A DNA stretch of 64,000 nt from CAVVUF01 sp963751425 (lineage in GTDB: Bacteria > Chloroflexota > Anaerolineae > Anaerolineales > UBA4823), in contig CAVVUF010000003.1 in NCBI GenBank assembly GCA_963751425.1, positions 434,001 through 498,000 of the forward strand. Reading direction: 5' to 3'. The notes beneath the pieces are model-generated. The model did not search any database. It was not told where the DNA came from and was given only the letters and a program-made list of their open reading frames with translations. Both the position numbers and the translations under genes were made by a program. Shown here one piece after another: positions 16,767 through 25,408 of this stretch. The first letter of the stretch is position 1. Each line of letters opens with the position of its first letter.

Positions 16767-17173
16767 TTGTTTTCGACAGAGCTTACAGACCCCGGGGATC
16801 CCTCAAAGCTTCCGGTCTGAGGCAAGAATTTCGTTGCCAGCATGCTGAGCTGAGCAAAACTGATCGGTTTCAGGAGTGTAATCGTAACCACATCCCTCAG
16901 CTTTTCAGCCAAGCCATCATCGCCAGTGATCAAGAATATTTTCGTGTCTTTCAGGCGCTCATCGTTGTGGATTTGATGGACGAGCTTCTCACCCGACATA
17001 CCCGGTAAATGCAAGTCCAGGACAACGATACGAGGGACAATTTCTTGCAAGCGCGCTGAAGCGGCCAGGCCGTTATCCACCACCTCTACCTGGTAGCCCG
17101 CCATAAACAGCGACTTCCGAAAGATATAAGCCTGTTCCGCGCTATCTTCGGCAATCAATGCCAGAGGGATCAT
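16763..17173 (-). CDS. Single-domain response regulator (CheY-like)
   Basis: 136 residues, receiver domain only. The acidic pair is E9/D10, the phospho-acceptor D53 (in LDLHLPGMSG), T83 (ITGDD) and K102 (LLKPIS), so the active site is complete. There is no output domain; the last ~20 residues are polar. It is the first gene of the operon with the SdpI-like and ICMT-like membrane proteins. No histidine kinase gene is nearby, so it probably acts by protein contact or in a phosphorelay with an unlinked kinase. Confidence 0.9.
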   Translation of the reverse strand: MIPLALIAEDSAEQAYIFRKSLFMAGYQVEVVDNGLAASARLQEIVPRIVVLDLHLPGMSGEKLVHQIHNDERLKDTKIFLITGDDGLAEKLRDVVTITLLKPISFAQLSMLATKFLPQTGSFEGSPGSVSSVENK

Positions 17174-17286
17174 AAAATGAGTGTAGCATAATTACCCTGG
17201 CCAGCACCTTACATTTATGGAAGTTATCTAACCTGCCCTCACCCGTTAGTACTATGAGGATGAGCTGAAAACCAGCATAAAATATG

Positions 17287-17292
17287 TATAAT
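17287..17292 (+). promoter_or_regulatory. Likely -10 box of the UroD-fold gene
   Basis: A perfect TATAAT lies 38 bp upstream of the ATG at 17331 in the divergent spacer between the response regulator and the UroD-fold gene. No good -35 hexamer is evident at the right distance, so the promoter may need an activator. Confidence 0.45.
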
Positions 17293-17330
17293 TGAGAGCA
17301 ACTCTTCACCCTAGAACGAAAGGAACTCAA

Positions 17331-18590
17331 ATGAATTTCATCCTGCCCTCAAAAGAGCGAACCTACCTGCGTGAGCTGGCAACAAAGCAGGCAGAGATTG
17401 CCGCACTGCCGGTGATGACCGAACGCAAGCGGATGTGGTATGACTTGAACGATGCACGCCCAGGGGCGCGGCCGCCGGTCATTGTTGAAACCTGGACTTT
17501 TGACCGCGATTTTATGCCAGAAGGGATCTTTCACTGCCAGTCTGAAACCGGTCGCCGGATCGAAACCTGGCTGCTGCGCAATATCCGCAACCATGAGCTG
17601 ATCAACGACGACAAGGTTATCCCAGACACTTTTGACATCTCCTGGTGTGTAGAGATCGATGAGTTCGGGGTGAAGATCGAGAGTGAAACCATCCAGGATG
17701 CCCAGGGCGTCGAGACCGGCTACCGCTTCCTGCACCCAATTCGAGATTTGGCAAGGGACTTTCCCCTGCTCAAACCGGCTGTCTGCAAAGTGGACCGTGA
17801 ACAAACCCTGGAGTGGAAAGCGTTCCTGGAAGATTTGCTGGGCGAATTCCTGCCGGTAGTGATCCGCACGGGCACTTACGGTGCCACCATGCTTACTCAC
17901 CGCGTGATCGAGCTGATGGGGATGGAAGCTTTTTTCATGGCGATGTATGACCAGCCCGATCACCTGCACTTGCTGATGAGCTACTTGCGTGACAATGCGC
18001 TGCGGATGATGCGTTGGGCGGAAGCCGAAGGGCTGCTGCGGGTGAACAACGCCAACCAGGACAGCTTCGGTTCCAGCTACAACTTTACCACCCGGCTGCC
18101 TGCTTCCGGTCAAACAGGTGAAGCCGCGCGGCTGGCAGATATGTGGGGATCGACAAACAGCCAGGAAACGGTGGGCGTTTCTCCTCAGAAATATCACGAG
18201 TTCTGCTTCCCCTATTACAGTGCAGTGTGCGAGCCCATGGGGCTGGTCTATTACGGCTGCTGCGAACCCGCGCATCCTTTCTGGGAAGATATTCGCCAGA
18301 TCCCACACCTGAAGAAAGTATCCATCTCGCGCTGGTGCAACCAGCGCTTCATGGGCGAGGCTTTACAAGGCACTGAGATTGTGTTTTCGCGCAAGCCAGA
18401 CCCTAATTACTTAAGTGTGGATGAAAAGCTGGATGAAGAAGCCTGGGCAAAGCATATCCGTGAGAGTTTGGAGGCTGCCCGAGGAGTTTTTGTAGAATTC
18501 ATTATTCGCGATGTGTATACTGTGCATGGAAATATTGGAAATGCGCGCCGGGCGGTTGAGATCGCCCGCCGCGAAATTGACACCTTCTAA
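17331..18590 (+). CDS. Uroporphyrinogen decarboxylase-fold protein (second copy)
   Basis: 419 residues from the ATG at 17331, chosen because AAAGGAA lies ~6 nt upstream. It is a distant UroD-fold relative: HKAxx-like DAYQRP elements are missing, but the C-terminal barrel has GLVYYGCCEPAHPFW (~300-314) and the closing HGNIGNARRAVEIARRE. The CC pair sits where HxCG lies in MtaA-like proteins and could be a metal or thiol site. It stands alone between divergent and convergent genes. Sequence similarity to the first copy at 6384-7523 is low, so it is not a recent duplicate. The substrate is unknown; methyl transfer is possible. Confidence 0.75.
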   Translation: MNFILPSKERTYLRELATKQAEIAALPVMTERKRMWYDLNDARPGARPPVIVETWTFDRDFMPEGIFHCQSETGRRIETWLLRNIRNHELINDDKVIPDTFDISWCVEIDEFGVKIESETIQDAQGVETGYRFLHPIRDLARDFPLLKPAVCKVDREQTLEWKAFLEDLLGEFLPVVIRTGTYGATMLTHRVIELMGMEAFFMAMYDQPDHLHLLMSYLRDNALRMMRWAEAEGLLRVNNANQDSFGSSYNFTTRLPASGQTGEAARLADMWGSTNSQETVGVSPQKYHEFCFPYYSAVCEPMGLVYYGCCEPAHPFWEDIRQIPHLKKVSISRWCNQRFMGEALQGTEIVFSRKPDPNYLSVDEKLDEEAWAKHIRESLEAARGVFVEFIIRDVYTVHGNIGNARRAVEIARREIDTF

Positions 18591-18603
18591 CCTGCAGAGA
18601 CTT

Positions 18604-19515
18604 TTAACCGCCCAAAAAGATCAGAGCGAACCCAGCCATAGAGACTAAAACCCCGCCCAAAGCCCGCCAGGTAGGCCAGCGCCTCTGGTACGCAGCCTGG
18701 ATCAAGAGGATAAACAGGGGTGAAGCAGAGAAAAAGGTTTGAGCCACGCCCGCGGTTGTCGTCTTCAAGACGATCTGCTGCAGCCAAAGACCGATAAAAG
18801 TTCCGCAGAACACCCCGGTGCCGATCAGCTTAACCAACCGGCTGGATTCGGTTGTTTTCAACCAGCTGCCGATCCGCTGGCGGGTCAACAGTACAAATAT
18901 GGCTAAGAAGACAGCCGTAGATATCAAGCGGAGGAAGGTGCTCCAGAGTGGATCAATTGAGGATTGGACCAGAACCTGGTGGGAAAAGGCGACCCCGACT
19001 ACTTCTGCCAGGGTAGCCAGCAAGGCTAACCCCACGCCCTCCCAAAAACGAGGCGGGGTTCCCTGGCTGTGCGGCAGGCGTTCAGAAACAACCAATAAAA
19101 TCCCCAAAATCGTAATGGCCATCCCAGCCAAATCAACGACCCCTAATTTCTCACCGAGTGAAAAAAATGCCACCAGGCTGACTAACAGAGGGCTGAGCAG
19201 CTTGATCATCGAGGTGCGCGTGGGGCCAATCCTTTGAAAGGCGGCAAACAAGGCGACATCACCCAGACCAATGCCGATCAACCCGCTGAGGGAAATCAGG
19301 GCGAGGTTAAGCGTGGATAGTGGCACATACGCGATGCGGGTCAGGAATAAAGTCAAACCAACCAACCCGCTGGCAACTACGACCTTAATCAGGTTCAACT
19401 CTGTCGCGGAAATTTTTTCCCCGGCCAAAGTCCAAATGACAGCCGCTAACCCCCAAAGGAAAGCCACGCAAAGCGCGAGAAATTCACCCGTAAAGGGCAA
19501 AGAGCCATTGAACAC
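18604..19515 (-). CDS. EamA/DMT-superfamily transporter
   Basis: 303 residues from a GTG at 19515, the first plausible start after the stop of the gene at 19521; a longer ORF extends back into that gene. About ten membrane segments form two EamA repeats, each ending in a pattern such as LLSPLLVSLVAFFSLGE and FSASPLFILLIQAAYQRR. These transporters export amino acids, nucleotides or other metabolites; the substrate is not predictable. It is the second gene of a minus-strand pair. Confidence 0.85.
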   Translation of the reverse strand: MFNGSLPFTGEFLALCVAFLWGLAAVIWTLAGEKISATELNLIKVVVASGLVGLTLFLTRIAYVPLSTLNLALISLSGLIGIGLGDVALFAAFQRIGPTRTSMIKLLSPLLVSLVAFFSLGEKLGVVDLAGMAITILGILLVVSERLPHSQGTPPRFWEGVGLALLATLAEVVGVAFSHQVLVQSSIDPLWSTFLRLISTAVFLAIFVLLTRQRIGSWLKTTESSRLVKLIGTGVFCGTFIGLWLQQIVLKTTTAGVAQTFFSASPLFILLIQAAYQRRWPTWRALGGVLVSMAGFALIFLGG

Positions 19516-19520
19516 AGAGG

Positions 19521-19979
19521 TCAGCTCAGCTCGCCCTGAGATTGGCCGGAAGTGCCGAGATAGCCCCCTCCTGCGCCTGCCAAAGCTGCCAGGGCAACTC
19601 CAACTGCCCCAAAACAAGCCCCGGTTATCAAACCAGTCCCATAAAAAATTACCTGCTGTGCCAGACCGGCAGATGGGTCAGGAATCGATCCAAATAATGG
19701 ACTCATTCCAGAAAGCTGCACCCACAGCAATGCACCGATGCCTCCCAGCATTTGCCCCACCAGCATTAACCCGCCGGTGATCGCTCCAGCAACTGCCCCT
19801 AACCGCGCCCCGTCTCCCTTCGCGGGCGCCTTCTCTTGACTGGCAGCCCAAAAGCCTGCCAGGGCGCCGGCGATCAATGTGACGAAAGGTCCACAAAAGC
19901 CAAAAACGGTAGATACACACACATTGAGTACCAAGCCAATCAAACCGATGATGAGACCTGCTTTAAATCTCGGGCGCAT
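19521..19979 (-). CDS. Small glycine-rich membrane protein
   Basis: 152 residues with four hydrophobic segments, very rich in Gly and Ala. The first segment (MRPRFKAGLIIGLIGLVLN) and the CGPFVTLIAGALAGFWAA segment look like the N-terminus of DUF-type membrane proteins common in Chloroflexota. No catalytic or transport motif is recognised. It is encoded 5 bp before the DMT transporter start, so the two are probably co-transcribed. Function unknown. Confidence 0.7.
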   Translation of the reverse strand: MRPRFKAGLIIGLIGLVLNVCVSTVFGFCGPFVTLIAGALAGFWAASQEKAPAKGDGARLGAVAGAITGGLMLVGQMLGGIGALLWVQLSGMSPLFGSIPDPSAGLAQQVIFYGTGLITGACFGAVGVALAALAGAGGGYLGTSGQSQGELS

Positions 19980-20034
19980 GATGATCTTCTCCTGTTTGTA
20001 TTAAAAATCTGGGGCAATCATATCACTTTTTCTC

Positions 20035-20235
20035 TCAGACGCTTGCGATCATGCCAGCATCCAATGCCCTTTTGCGCAAGCGGTTTTCTCCCAACCAGGA
20101 TAACAAGTTATAGATACACAGAACCAGGGCAAATATCAAGGCCAGTGAGGTTGATTTGCTCACCAGGACGATCCAGCCCCTGCCCACTGCCTCCGGCAGC
20201 CCGGCGCGCACCAGGCTGCCCGCGGGAAGCGGCAT
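20035..20235 (-). CDS. Possible small membrane protein or gene remnant
   Basis: A 66-residue ORF with one convincing membrane segment (ISLALIFALVLCIYNLLSWL-like, residues ~28-48) and a basic tail ENRLRKRAL. No ribosome binding site is clear. The reading frame upstream is blocked by a stop, after which residues AANILSVAI continue smoothly into it, so this may be the tail of a decayed gene. The rest of the 19980-20372 spacer shows nothing else convincing. Confidence 0.3.
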   Translation of the reverse strand: MPLPAGSLVRAGLPEAVGRGWIVLVSKSTSLALIFALVLCIYNLLSWLGENRLRKRALDAGMIASV

Positions 20236-20372
20236 GATTGCGACCGATAATATATTGGCAGCTTATCGAAAAAGCTCTGCTGAGCTCGGTCAGGATGCGC
20301 CAATGTGCTGTGCCCAGGCAAGCTTTATTGAACCCAGCGAGATAGAGCCCAGGATCATCTTGTCAGCAATTT

Positions 20373-21155
20373 CTACCGCACGAAGTAAATGATGGCGACG
20401 ATAAAACCGATCGTCACCACGATATAGCGCAGCGTGGTGGGTTTGATGCGCCCCGCCAGCCGTCCCCCCAGCGCCCCGCCGATCAGCGCGCCTACCGCCA
20501 TGACCAGTACTGCCGTCCAGACCACTTTCCCAGAGAAGACAAATAGGAGCGCCGCGGCGGTGTTGACGCTGAAGGAAATGGACTGCTTCAAGGCGTTCAA
20601 GCGCGTCAGGTTATCTTCCAACATCAACCCTAAAACGGCCAGCACAATCACGCTTAGCCCGGCGCCAAAGTAGCCGCCATAAATGGCGGCGAGGCCAACC
20701 GGCAGCCAAACCCAATTTTCAGCAGAGGCCGTCGCGCCAGACTTTGCCGCCCGCTTGAGCAACCATTTACGCAGGGGATCCTGGACAGCCAGTAAAGTCG
20801 AGGCGAGCAAGATCAAGTAGGGTACCAGGTCACGGAACAATTTCTCGCCGGTGTTCAAAAGCAAAACGCCGCCGATGATCCCACCTACAATTCCCGCAGG
20901 TATACACAACCATAGACGGTGCTTCTGCCCACGCAAATCTTTCGATTGTGCAAAAGTAGCGCCCAGGTAGCCTGGGCACAGCGCCACGGTATTGGTCACA
21001 TTGGCAGCTACCGCCGGCACCCCTACCGCGGTGAGCATCGGAAAAGTGATGAGCGTGCCGCCGCCAGCCAGGGCGTTCACCAATCCAGCGCCCACAGCTG
21101 CCAGGGCAATGAGAAGATATTCGATTCCAGTGACGTACTCGATTCCGTTGAGCAT
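20373..21155 (-). CDS. TauE/SafE (TSUP) family membrane transporter
   Basis: 260 residues from the ATG at 21155; the ORF is open 27 codons further, but that extension is not membrane-like. Eight hydrophobic segments in two halves. The family's GLVNALAGGGTLITFPML motif is at ~22-39, and the second repeat has GLAAIYGGYFGAGLSVIVLAVLG. TSUP proteins move sulfite, sulfonates, thiosulfate or other organic anions across the inner membrane. No sulfur gene is adjacent, so the substrate is open. Confidence 0.85.
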   Translation of the reverse strand: MLNGIEYVTGIEYLLIALAAVGAGLVNALAGGGTLITFPMLTAVGVPAVAANVTNTVALCPGYLGATFAQSKDLRGQKHRLWLCIPAGIVGGIIGGVLLLNTGEKLFRDLVPYLILLASTLLAVQDPLRKWLLKRAAKSGATASAENWVWLPVGLAAIYGGYFGAGLSVIVLAVLGLMLEDNLTRLNALKQSISFSVNTAAALLFVFSGKVVWTAVLVMAVGALIGGALGGRLAGRIKPTTLRYIVVTIGFIVAIIYFVR

Positions 21156-21329
21156 GATGGTTGGCCAGGTCCTCTCTGCAAAGAGTTCGCCCCACCTCAG
21201 AAAAGGCTGCGCTGCGAGGAAGGGAACTTGGTGCAATACTTGATTTTACTGCAAAACAACAGATGTAAAAAAATCAAAGAAAAATACAAGTCGACTTTCC
21301 TTTTTATGGCATTTTTTGACAACCGCAGT

Positions 21330-22127
21330 TTAAGAATCCCCCGGCTTCAACCCTTCCCCTCTTCTATCAATCCAAAAAACATCAAGCCATCCAGCACCCC
21401 GCGCGGCGGGCAGCGGGCTGTGATAATGCCAGGAAGCGCAGGCGGCGGTCTTCAGCTCTTGACGGGCGTTGACCGGCAGGATGCCTTGGTAACCGGTCTC
21501 GAACATCTGCAAGTCATTGCCGGCATCTCCAGCCACGACCACCCGGGCCGGGTCCAGCCCCAGCTCTTGCCGGAGGAACTGCACCACCCTGCCCTTTCCC
21601 AAGGGTAAGGGAAGCACATCAATATAGGTTTGATAACTGGGCAAGATATAGAATTCCGGATGGGAAGCGAGCCTCTCATAAAAAGCAGCCAGGGTGTGCG
21701 CCTGCCCATCCCAATCAAAGCCAGCCTGAAAGCGCGGCTGCCCTTCGGGGAAATCCTGCCGCCAAACGCCCTCCCCTTCCCCCAGGGCATAGATCTTTTC
21801 GAGATCCCAATCCGGGGAGACCTGGGTGGTGTATTTCTTCCCTAAAATGTTCTGTGGGTCGGCGCAGACCAGCAGCTCGGTGCCGACATCGCAGCAGATG
21901 AAATCAGGCTGGGGCAGGCGGCCTTCTTCGATCAATGCAAGGATCGAGGGCAGCGAGCGACCGGTCACCAGGGCGAGAAAAAAGCTGCCGGGGTAAGCAC
22001 GCGAGAAGGCTTTCAGCCAGTTTGCGCCCTGCTCATCGCCCAGGAGAGTCCCGTCGATGTCGGCAGCCAAGAGAAAAGGTGAGGCAAGTTGGGTGGGGCG
22101 ATAGAGAGAGGAAGAAAATTCCATCAT
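21330..22127 (-). CDS. HAD-superfamily sugar-phosphate phosphatase (sucrose-phosphatase-like)
   Basis: ~265 residues. HAD motif I is DIDGTLLGDEQG (~23-34) with the nucleophilic Asp; motif II is LVTGRS; the lysine is in LGKGRVVQFL; motif III/IV is VVVAGDAGNDLQMF. The C-terminal GILPVNARQELK is characteristic of the sucrose-6-phosphate phosphatase / mannosyl-glycerate phosphatase type. It probably removes phosphate from a sugar phosphate, for example in compatible-solute synthesis. No synthase gene is adjacent. The exact start is unsure (TTG at 22145, ATG at 22127 or 22124). Confidence 0.8.
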   Translation of the reverse strand: MMEFSSSLYRPTQLASPFLLAADIDGTLLGDEQGANWLKAFSRAYPGSFFLALVTGRSLPSILALIEEGRLPQPDFICCDVGTELLVCADPQNILGKKYTTQVSPDWDLEKIYALGEGEGVWRQDFPEGQPRFQAGFDWDGQAHTLAAFYERLASHPEFYILPSYQTYIDVLPLPLGKGRVVQFLRQELGLDPARVVVAGDAGNDLQMFETGYQGILPVNARQELKTAACASWHYHSPLPAARGAGWLDVFWIDRRGEGLKPGDS

Positions 22128-22335
22128 TATTTTTGGCCGCATCAACAGTCAAAGAGATAGGGATAATCCGAGGATCATTCAAACAAGAACCTTCTTGCCT
22201 GCAATTATAGACGAGGAATATCAACAAATTCCAGTCTCGAAGCAAAATCGACGGGTATAATACCTTCATCTCCGCCTTGGGATTGGGCAGCTAGCTGCCG
22301 CGCAATCCTGAAGCTTTGCCGGAATACACTACCTG

Positions 22336-24141
22336 ATGAAATCCTCAGCCAAAGAAAAACCCGCCAGGGCCTCACAAACCCAAGTCCTCCTGCGCTGTTT
22401 CAGCTACCTGCGCCCACACTGGAAGCTGACCGCGGGTGCGTACGGTATGATGCTGCTGATCGACATGATCAATATCCTCAATCCGCAGATCATCCGCTGG
22501 GCTATTGATGTAGGCATCCCCTCCGAGCAAGCCTACCTGATGGCACTGGCCGTGGCAGCCTTGCTGGGATTGGTGGTCATCAAAGGGATCTTCACCTACT
22601 TTAATGGCATCTGGACGGAGGTGGCCTCTCAGAACGTGGCCTACGACCTGCGCAACGAAATTCAACGCAAGATCACAGCGCTTTCCTTTGCCTTCCATGA
22701 CCAGGCCGAAGCGGGCGACCTGCTGTCGCGCTCCATCCAGGACGTAGAGCGCATCCGCTTCCTCACCGGACGGGCGACTTTCCGCGTGACAGAAGGGGTG
22801 TTCTTGATGGCGATCACGGCGGTCGTGATGATCTGGATGAATCCCAAGCTGGGGCTGCTGGCCATTGCCGCCATGCCGCTCCTGGCCGTCCAATCCATCC
22901 GCTTCGGGAGGGCGTTCCGTCCCCTCTCCGCACAAATCCAGAAGCAGCTAGCGGTGCTCACCACCCGCGTCGAGCAAAACCTGCGCGGGGCGCGGGTGGT
23001 GAAAACCTTCGCCCAAGAAGAGGCCGAAATCGAGCGCTTCGAGGTCGAGAACCGGCGCTGGTTCGACCTGGCGGCTCACTCAGCGCGCTTGCAGTCTTTC
23101 AACATGCCGCTCCTGCAGCTGATCGCCAACCTCAGCAGCGTGGCGATCCTGCTGTACGGCGGAATGTTGGTGATCGACGAGCAACTGACCATGGGCGAGC
23201 TGGTGGCCTTTACGGTTTACATGGCGCAGCTCATCTCTCCGGTGCGTTACCTGGGCATGATCTTGCCAGCCATATCGATGGCCAGCGCTTCAGCCGAGCG
23301 CGTCTTCGAGATCCTGGATGCTATCCATGATGTTAGCGAGGCGCCGGATGCCCAGCCGCTGAACGTGCAGAAGGGGCATGTGCGCTTCGAGCAGGTAGCG
23401 TTCCACTATGGCAAACAGGTCATGCAGAATATTTCAAGCGAGGTGCTGAAAGATATCAGCTTCGAGGCGCTGCCTGACCAGGTGGTGGCCCTGCTGGGTC
23501 TGACCGGGTCCGGAAAAACCAGCATCATCAGCCTGATCCCGCGCTTCTATGACCCCACCGGAGGCAGGATTACCATCGATGGAACCGATATCAAGCAAGT
23601 AACCCTCCACTCACTGCGCAGCCAGGTCGGCATGGTGCTGCAAGAGACGACACTGTTTGCGGCCTCGATCCGAGAGAACATCACCTTCGGCAAACCTGGA
23701 GCCACCCAGGCGGAGATCGAAGCGGCTGCACAAGCCGCGCAGGCACACGAGTTTATTATGCAGACGCCCGACGGCTACGATACCGAGGTGGGCGAACGCG
23801 GGGTGACGCTTTCGGGAGGGCAGAAGCAGCGCCTGGCGATCGCCCGCGCCATTTTGACCGATCCACGCATCTTGATCCTCGACGACGCCACCTCCAGTGT
23901 CGATACGGAGACGGAACACCTGATCCAATTAGCCTTGGAACGCGTGATGCAGAGACGCACCACCTTCGTGATTGCCCACCGTTTGAGCACCGTCCAAAGA
24001 GCAGACCTGATCCTGGTCCTCGATAAAGGTCGTATTGCCGCCCGCGGAAAGCACGTCGAGCTTTTAAAGACATCCTCCTTGTATAACAATATTTACCACC
24101 AACAGATTAAACCCAAAACAGAAAAGAAGATGGCCGAATGA
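22336..24141 (+). CDS. ABC exporter half-transporter (degenerate-Walker-B partner)
   Basis: 601 residues: a six-helix exporter domain (~30-310) and an ATPase domain (~350-590). Walker A GLTGSGKTS is at ~387, the signature LSGGQ at ~491 is canonical, but Walker B reads ILILDDATSS, so the catalytic glutamate is Asp. This is the pattern of the inactive-site subunit in heterodimeric exporters such as TM287/288, BmrCD and LmrCD. The partner (25409-27277) has the complementary defect. It overlaps the following MFS gene by 4 nt. Likely function: drug or lipid-like compound export; peptide substrates are also possible. Confidence 0.9.
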   Translation: MKSSAKEKPARASQTQVLLRCFSYLRPHWKLTAGAYGMMLLIDMINILNPQIIRWAIDVGIPSEQAYLMALAVAALLGLVVIKGIFTYFNGIWTEVASQNVAYDLRNEIQRKITALSFAFHDQAEAGDLLSRSIQDVERIRFLTGRATFRVTEGVFLMAITAVVMIWMNPKLGLLAIAAMPLLAVQSIRFGRAFRPLSAQIQKQLAVLTTRVEQNLRGARVVKTFAQEEAEIERFEVENRRWFDLAAHSARLQSFNMPLLQLIANLSSVAILLYGGMLVIDEQLTMGELVAFTVYMAQLISPVRYLGMILPAISMASASAERVFEILDAIHDVSEAPDAQPLNVQKGHVRFEQVAFHYGKQVMQNISSEVLKDISFEALPDQVVALLGLTGSGKTSIISLIPRFYDPTGGRITIDGTDIKQVTLHSLRSQVGMVLQETTLFAASIRENITFGKPGATQAEIEAAAQAAQAHEFIMQTPDGYDTEVGERGVTLSGGQKQRLAIARAILTDPRILILDDATSSVDTETEHLIQLALERVMQRRTTFVIAHRLSTVQRADLILVLDKGRIAARGKHVELLKTSSLYNNIYHQQIKPKTEKKMAE

Positions 24142-25397
24142 TGGAAAATTGGAAAGAGGTAGAAAACAAGGAAAGGCTGGAAAAGAGGAACGAGCCAGGA
24201 AGGATGAAAGGCAGGCTGGGCTTGATTTTCTGTATCATGCTCATGGATATCGTCGGCCTGACGATCCTCCTTCCCGTGGCGCCCTTTATTGTGCGCCAGT
24301 ACAGCGATGAAGCTCTGATGGTCAGCATGGTCACAATACTGTACGCCGCCGGGCAGTTCATCGCCGCGCCGCTGATGGGCAAGCTCGGAGACCGGTATGG
24401 GCGGAGGCCGGTTTTACTGGTCAGCTTGTTGGGGCAGGCCATCAGCTACGTGATCTTCGGCATCGGCGGTGCGCTGTGGGTGTTATTTTTGGGGCGCCTG
24501 ATCGGCGGTATTACGGGAGGAAACTTATCCACCGCCTCGGCTTACATTGCGGATATCTCCAGACCGGAAGAGCGCACCAAAAACTTCACTTTAATCGGGA
24601 TTGCCTGGAGCCTTGGGTTGATCCTCGGGCCAGCGTTAGGAGGTTTGTTTTCGCAAATCAGCCTGGCAGCCCCGGCTTATGCCGCAGGCATGCTTACTTT
24701 GTTGAACCTGCTCTTGAGTTACTTCATTCTGCCAGAATCGTTACCCCCAGAACGGCGCGAAAAGACGCCGATGCAGGCCAGGGATTTCAACCCGGTCGTG
24801 GCGATCATCGATATGGCGCGCAAGCCGGGGTTGGGAGGGCTGCTGCTGGTGACCTGCCTGTTCAACTTCGCCTTCAACGGCATCAGCAGCACCTCATCGC
24901 TTTTCATGATCGATAAGTTCGGCGTTCAATCCTGGCAGGTGAGCCTTATGATGACGATGAGCGGTTTATCGCTGGCTTTGGCGCAGTTCTTATTTGTGCA
25001 AAAGATCGTTAAGCGCTTTGGCGAGCGGCGCATCGCCATCACCAGCCTGGCAGGCCAGGCAGTTAATAACCTGGCGATCTTCTTTGCGCCGGCCTTTTGG
25101 TGGATCATCCCCATTGCCATGGTCAACAGCGCTACGAGCGGCCTCACCTTTCCGACATTAACCACACTCAACATCAGCCGCGTACAGCCGCGCGAGGTAG
25201 GGCTGCTGATGGGCGTCACCACCGGGTTGGGGAGTTTGATGAATATCTTTGGACCTCTCTGGGCAGGCGCGATGTATGATCGTGTGGGGCTTGGCGCACC
25301 CTATTGGATGGGCGCGGCCATCCTTCTGTTGGCCGCAGGCATGTTATGGCTCTTGCGAGAGAAGCAGCCAGAGAAAGCCATCCAGGAAACGGCATAG
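24138..25397 (+). CDS. MFS (DHA1-type) efflux transporter
   Basis: 419 residues with twelve membrane segments. Motif A GKLGDRYGRRPVLL lies after the second segment (~75-88), and motif C-like GIAWSLGLILGPALGGLF (~150-167) marks a drug:H+ antiporter, similar to the TetA group. The first ~23 residues are highly charged, so a start at the internal M23 is possible. The ATGA overlap with the preceding ABC gene and the 11-bp gap to the next one place it inside a single exporter operon. Confidence 0.88.
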   Translation: MMENWKEVENKERLEKRNEPGRMKGRLGLIFCIMLMDIVGLTILLPVAPFIVRQYSDEALMVSMVTILYAAGQFIAAPLMGKLGDRYGRRPVLLVSLLGQAISYVIFGIGGALWVLFLGRLIGGITGGNLSTASAYIADISRPEERTKNFTLIGIAWSLGLILGPALGGLFSQISLAAPAYAAGMLTLLNLLLSYFILPESLPPERREKTPMQARDFNPVVAIIDMARKPGLGGLLLVTCLFNFAFNGISSTSSLFMIDKFGVQSWQVSLMMTMSGLSLALAQFLFVQKIVKRFGERRIAITSLAGQAVNNLAIFFAPAFWWIIPIAMVNSATSGLTFPTLTTLNISRVQPREVGLLMGVTTGLGSLMNIFGPLWAGAMYDRVGLGAPYWMGAAILLLAAGMLWLLREKQPEKAIQETA

Positions 25398-25408
25398 GGA
25401 TATAGATT

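Noticed and set aside
17349..18308. 319-codon antisense ORF opposite the UroD-fold gene
   Set aside because: Shadow of the real gene; composition follows the complementary strand and no family motif is seen.
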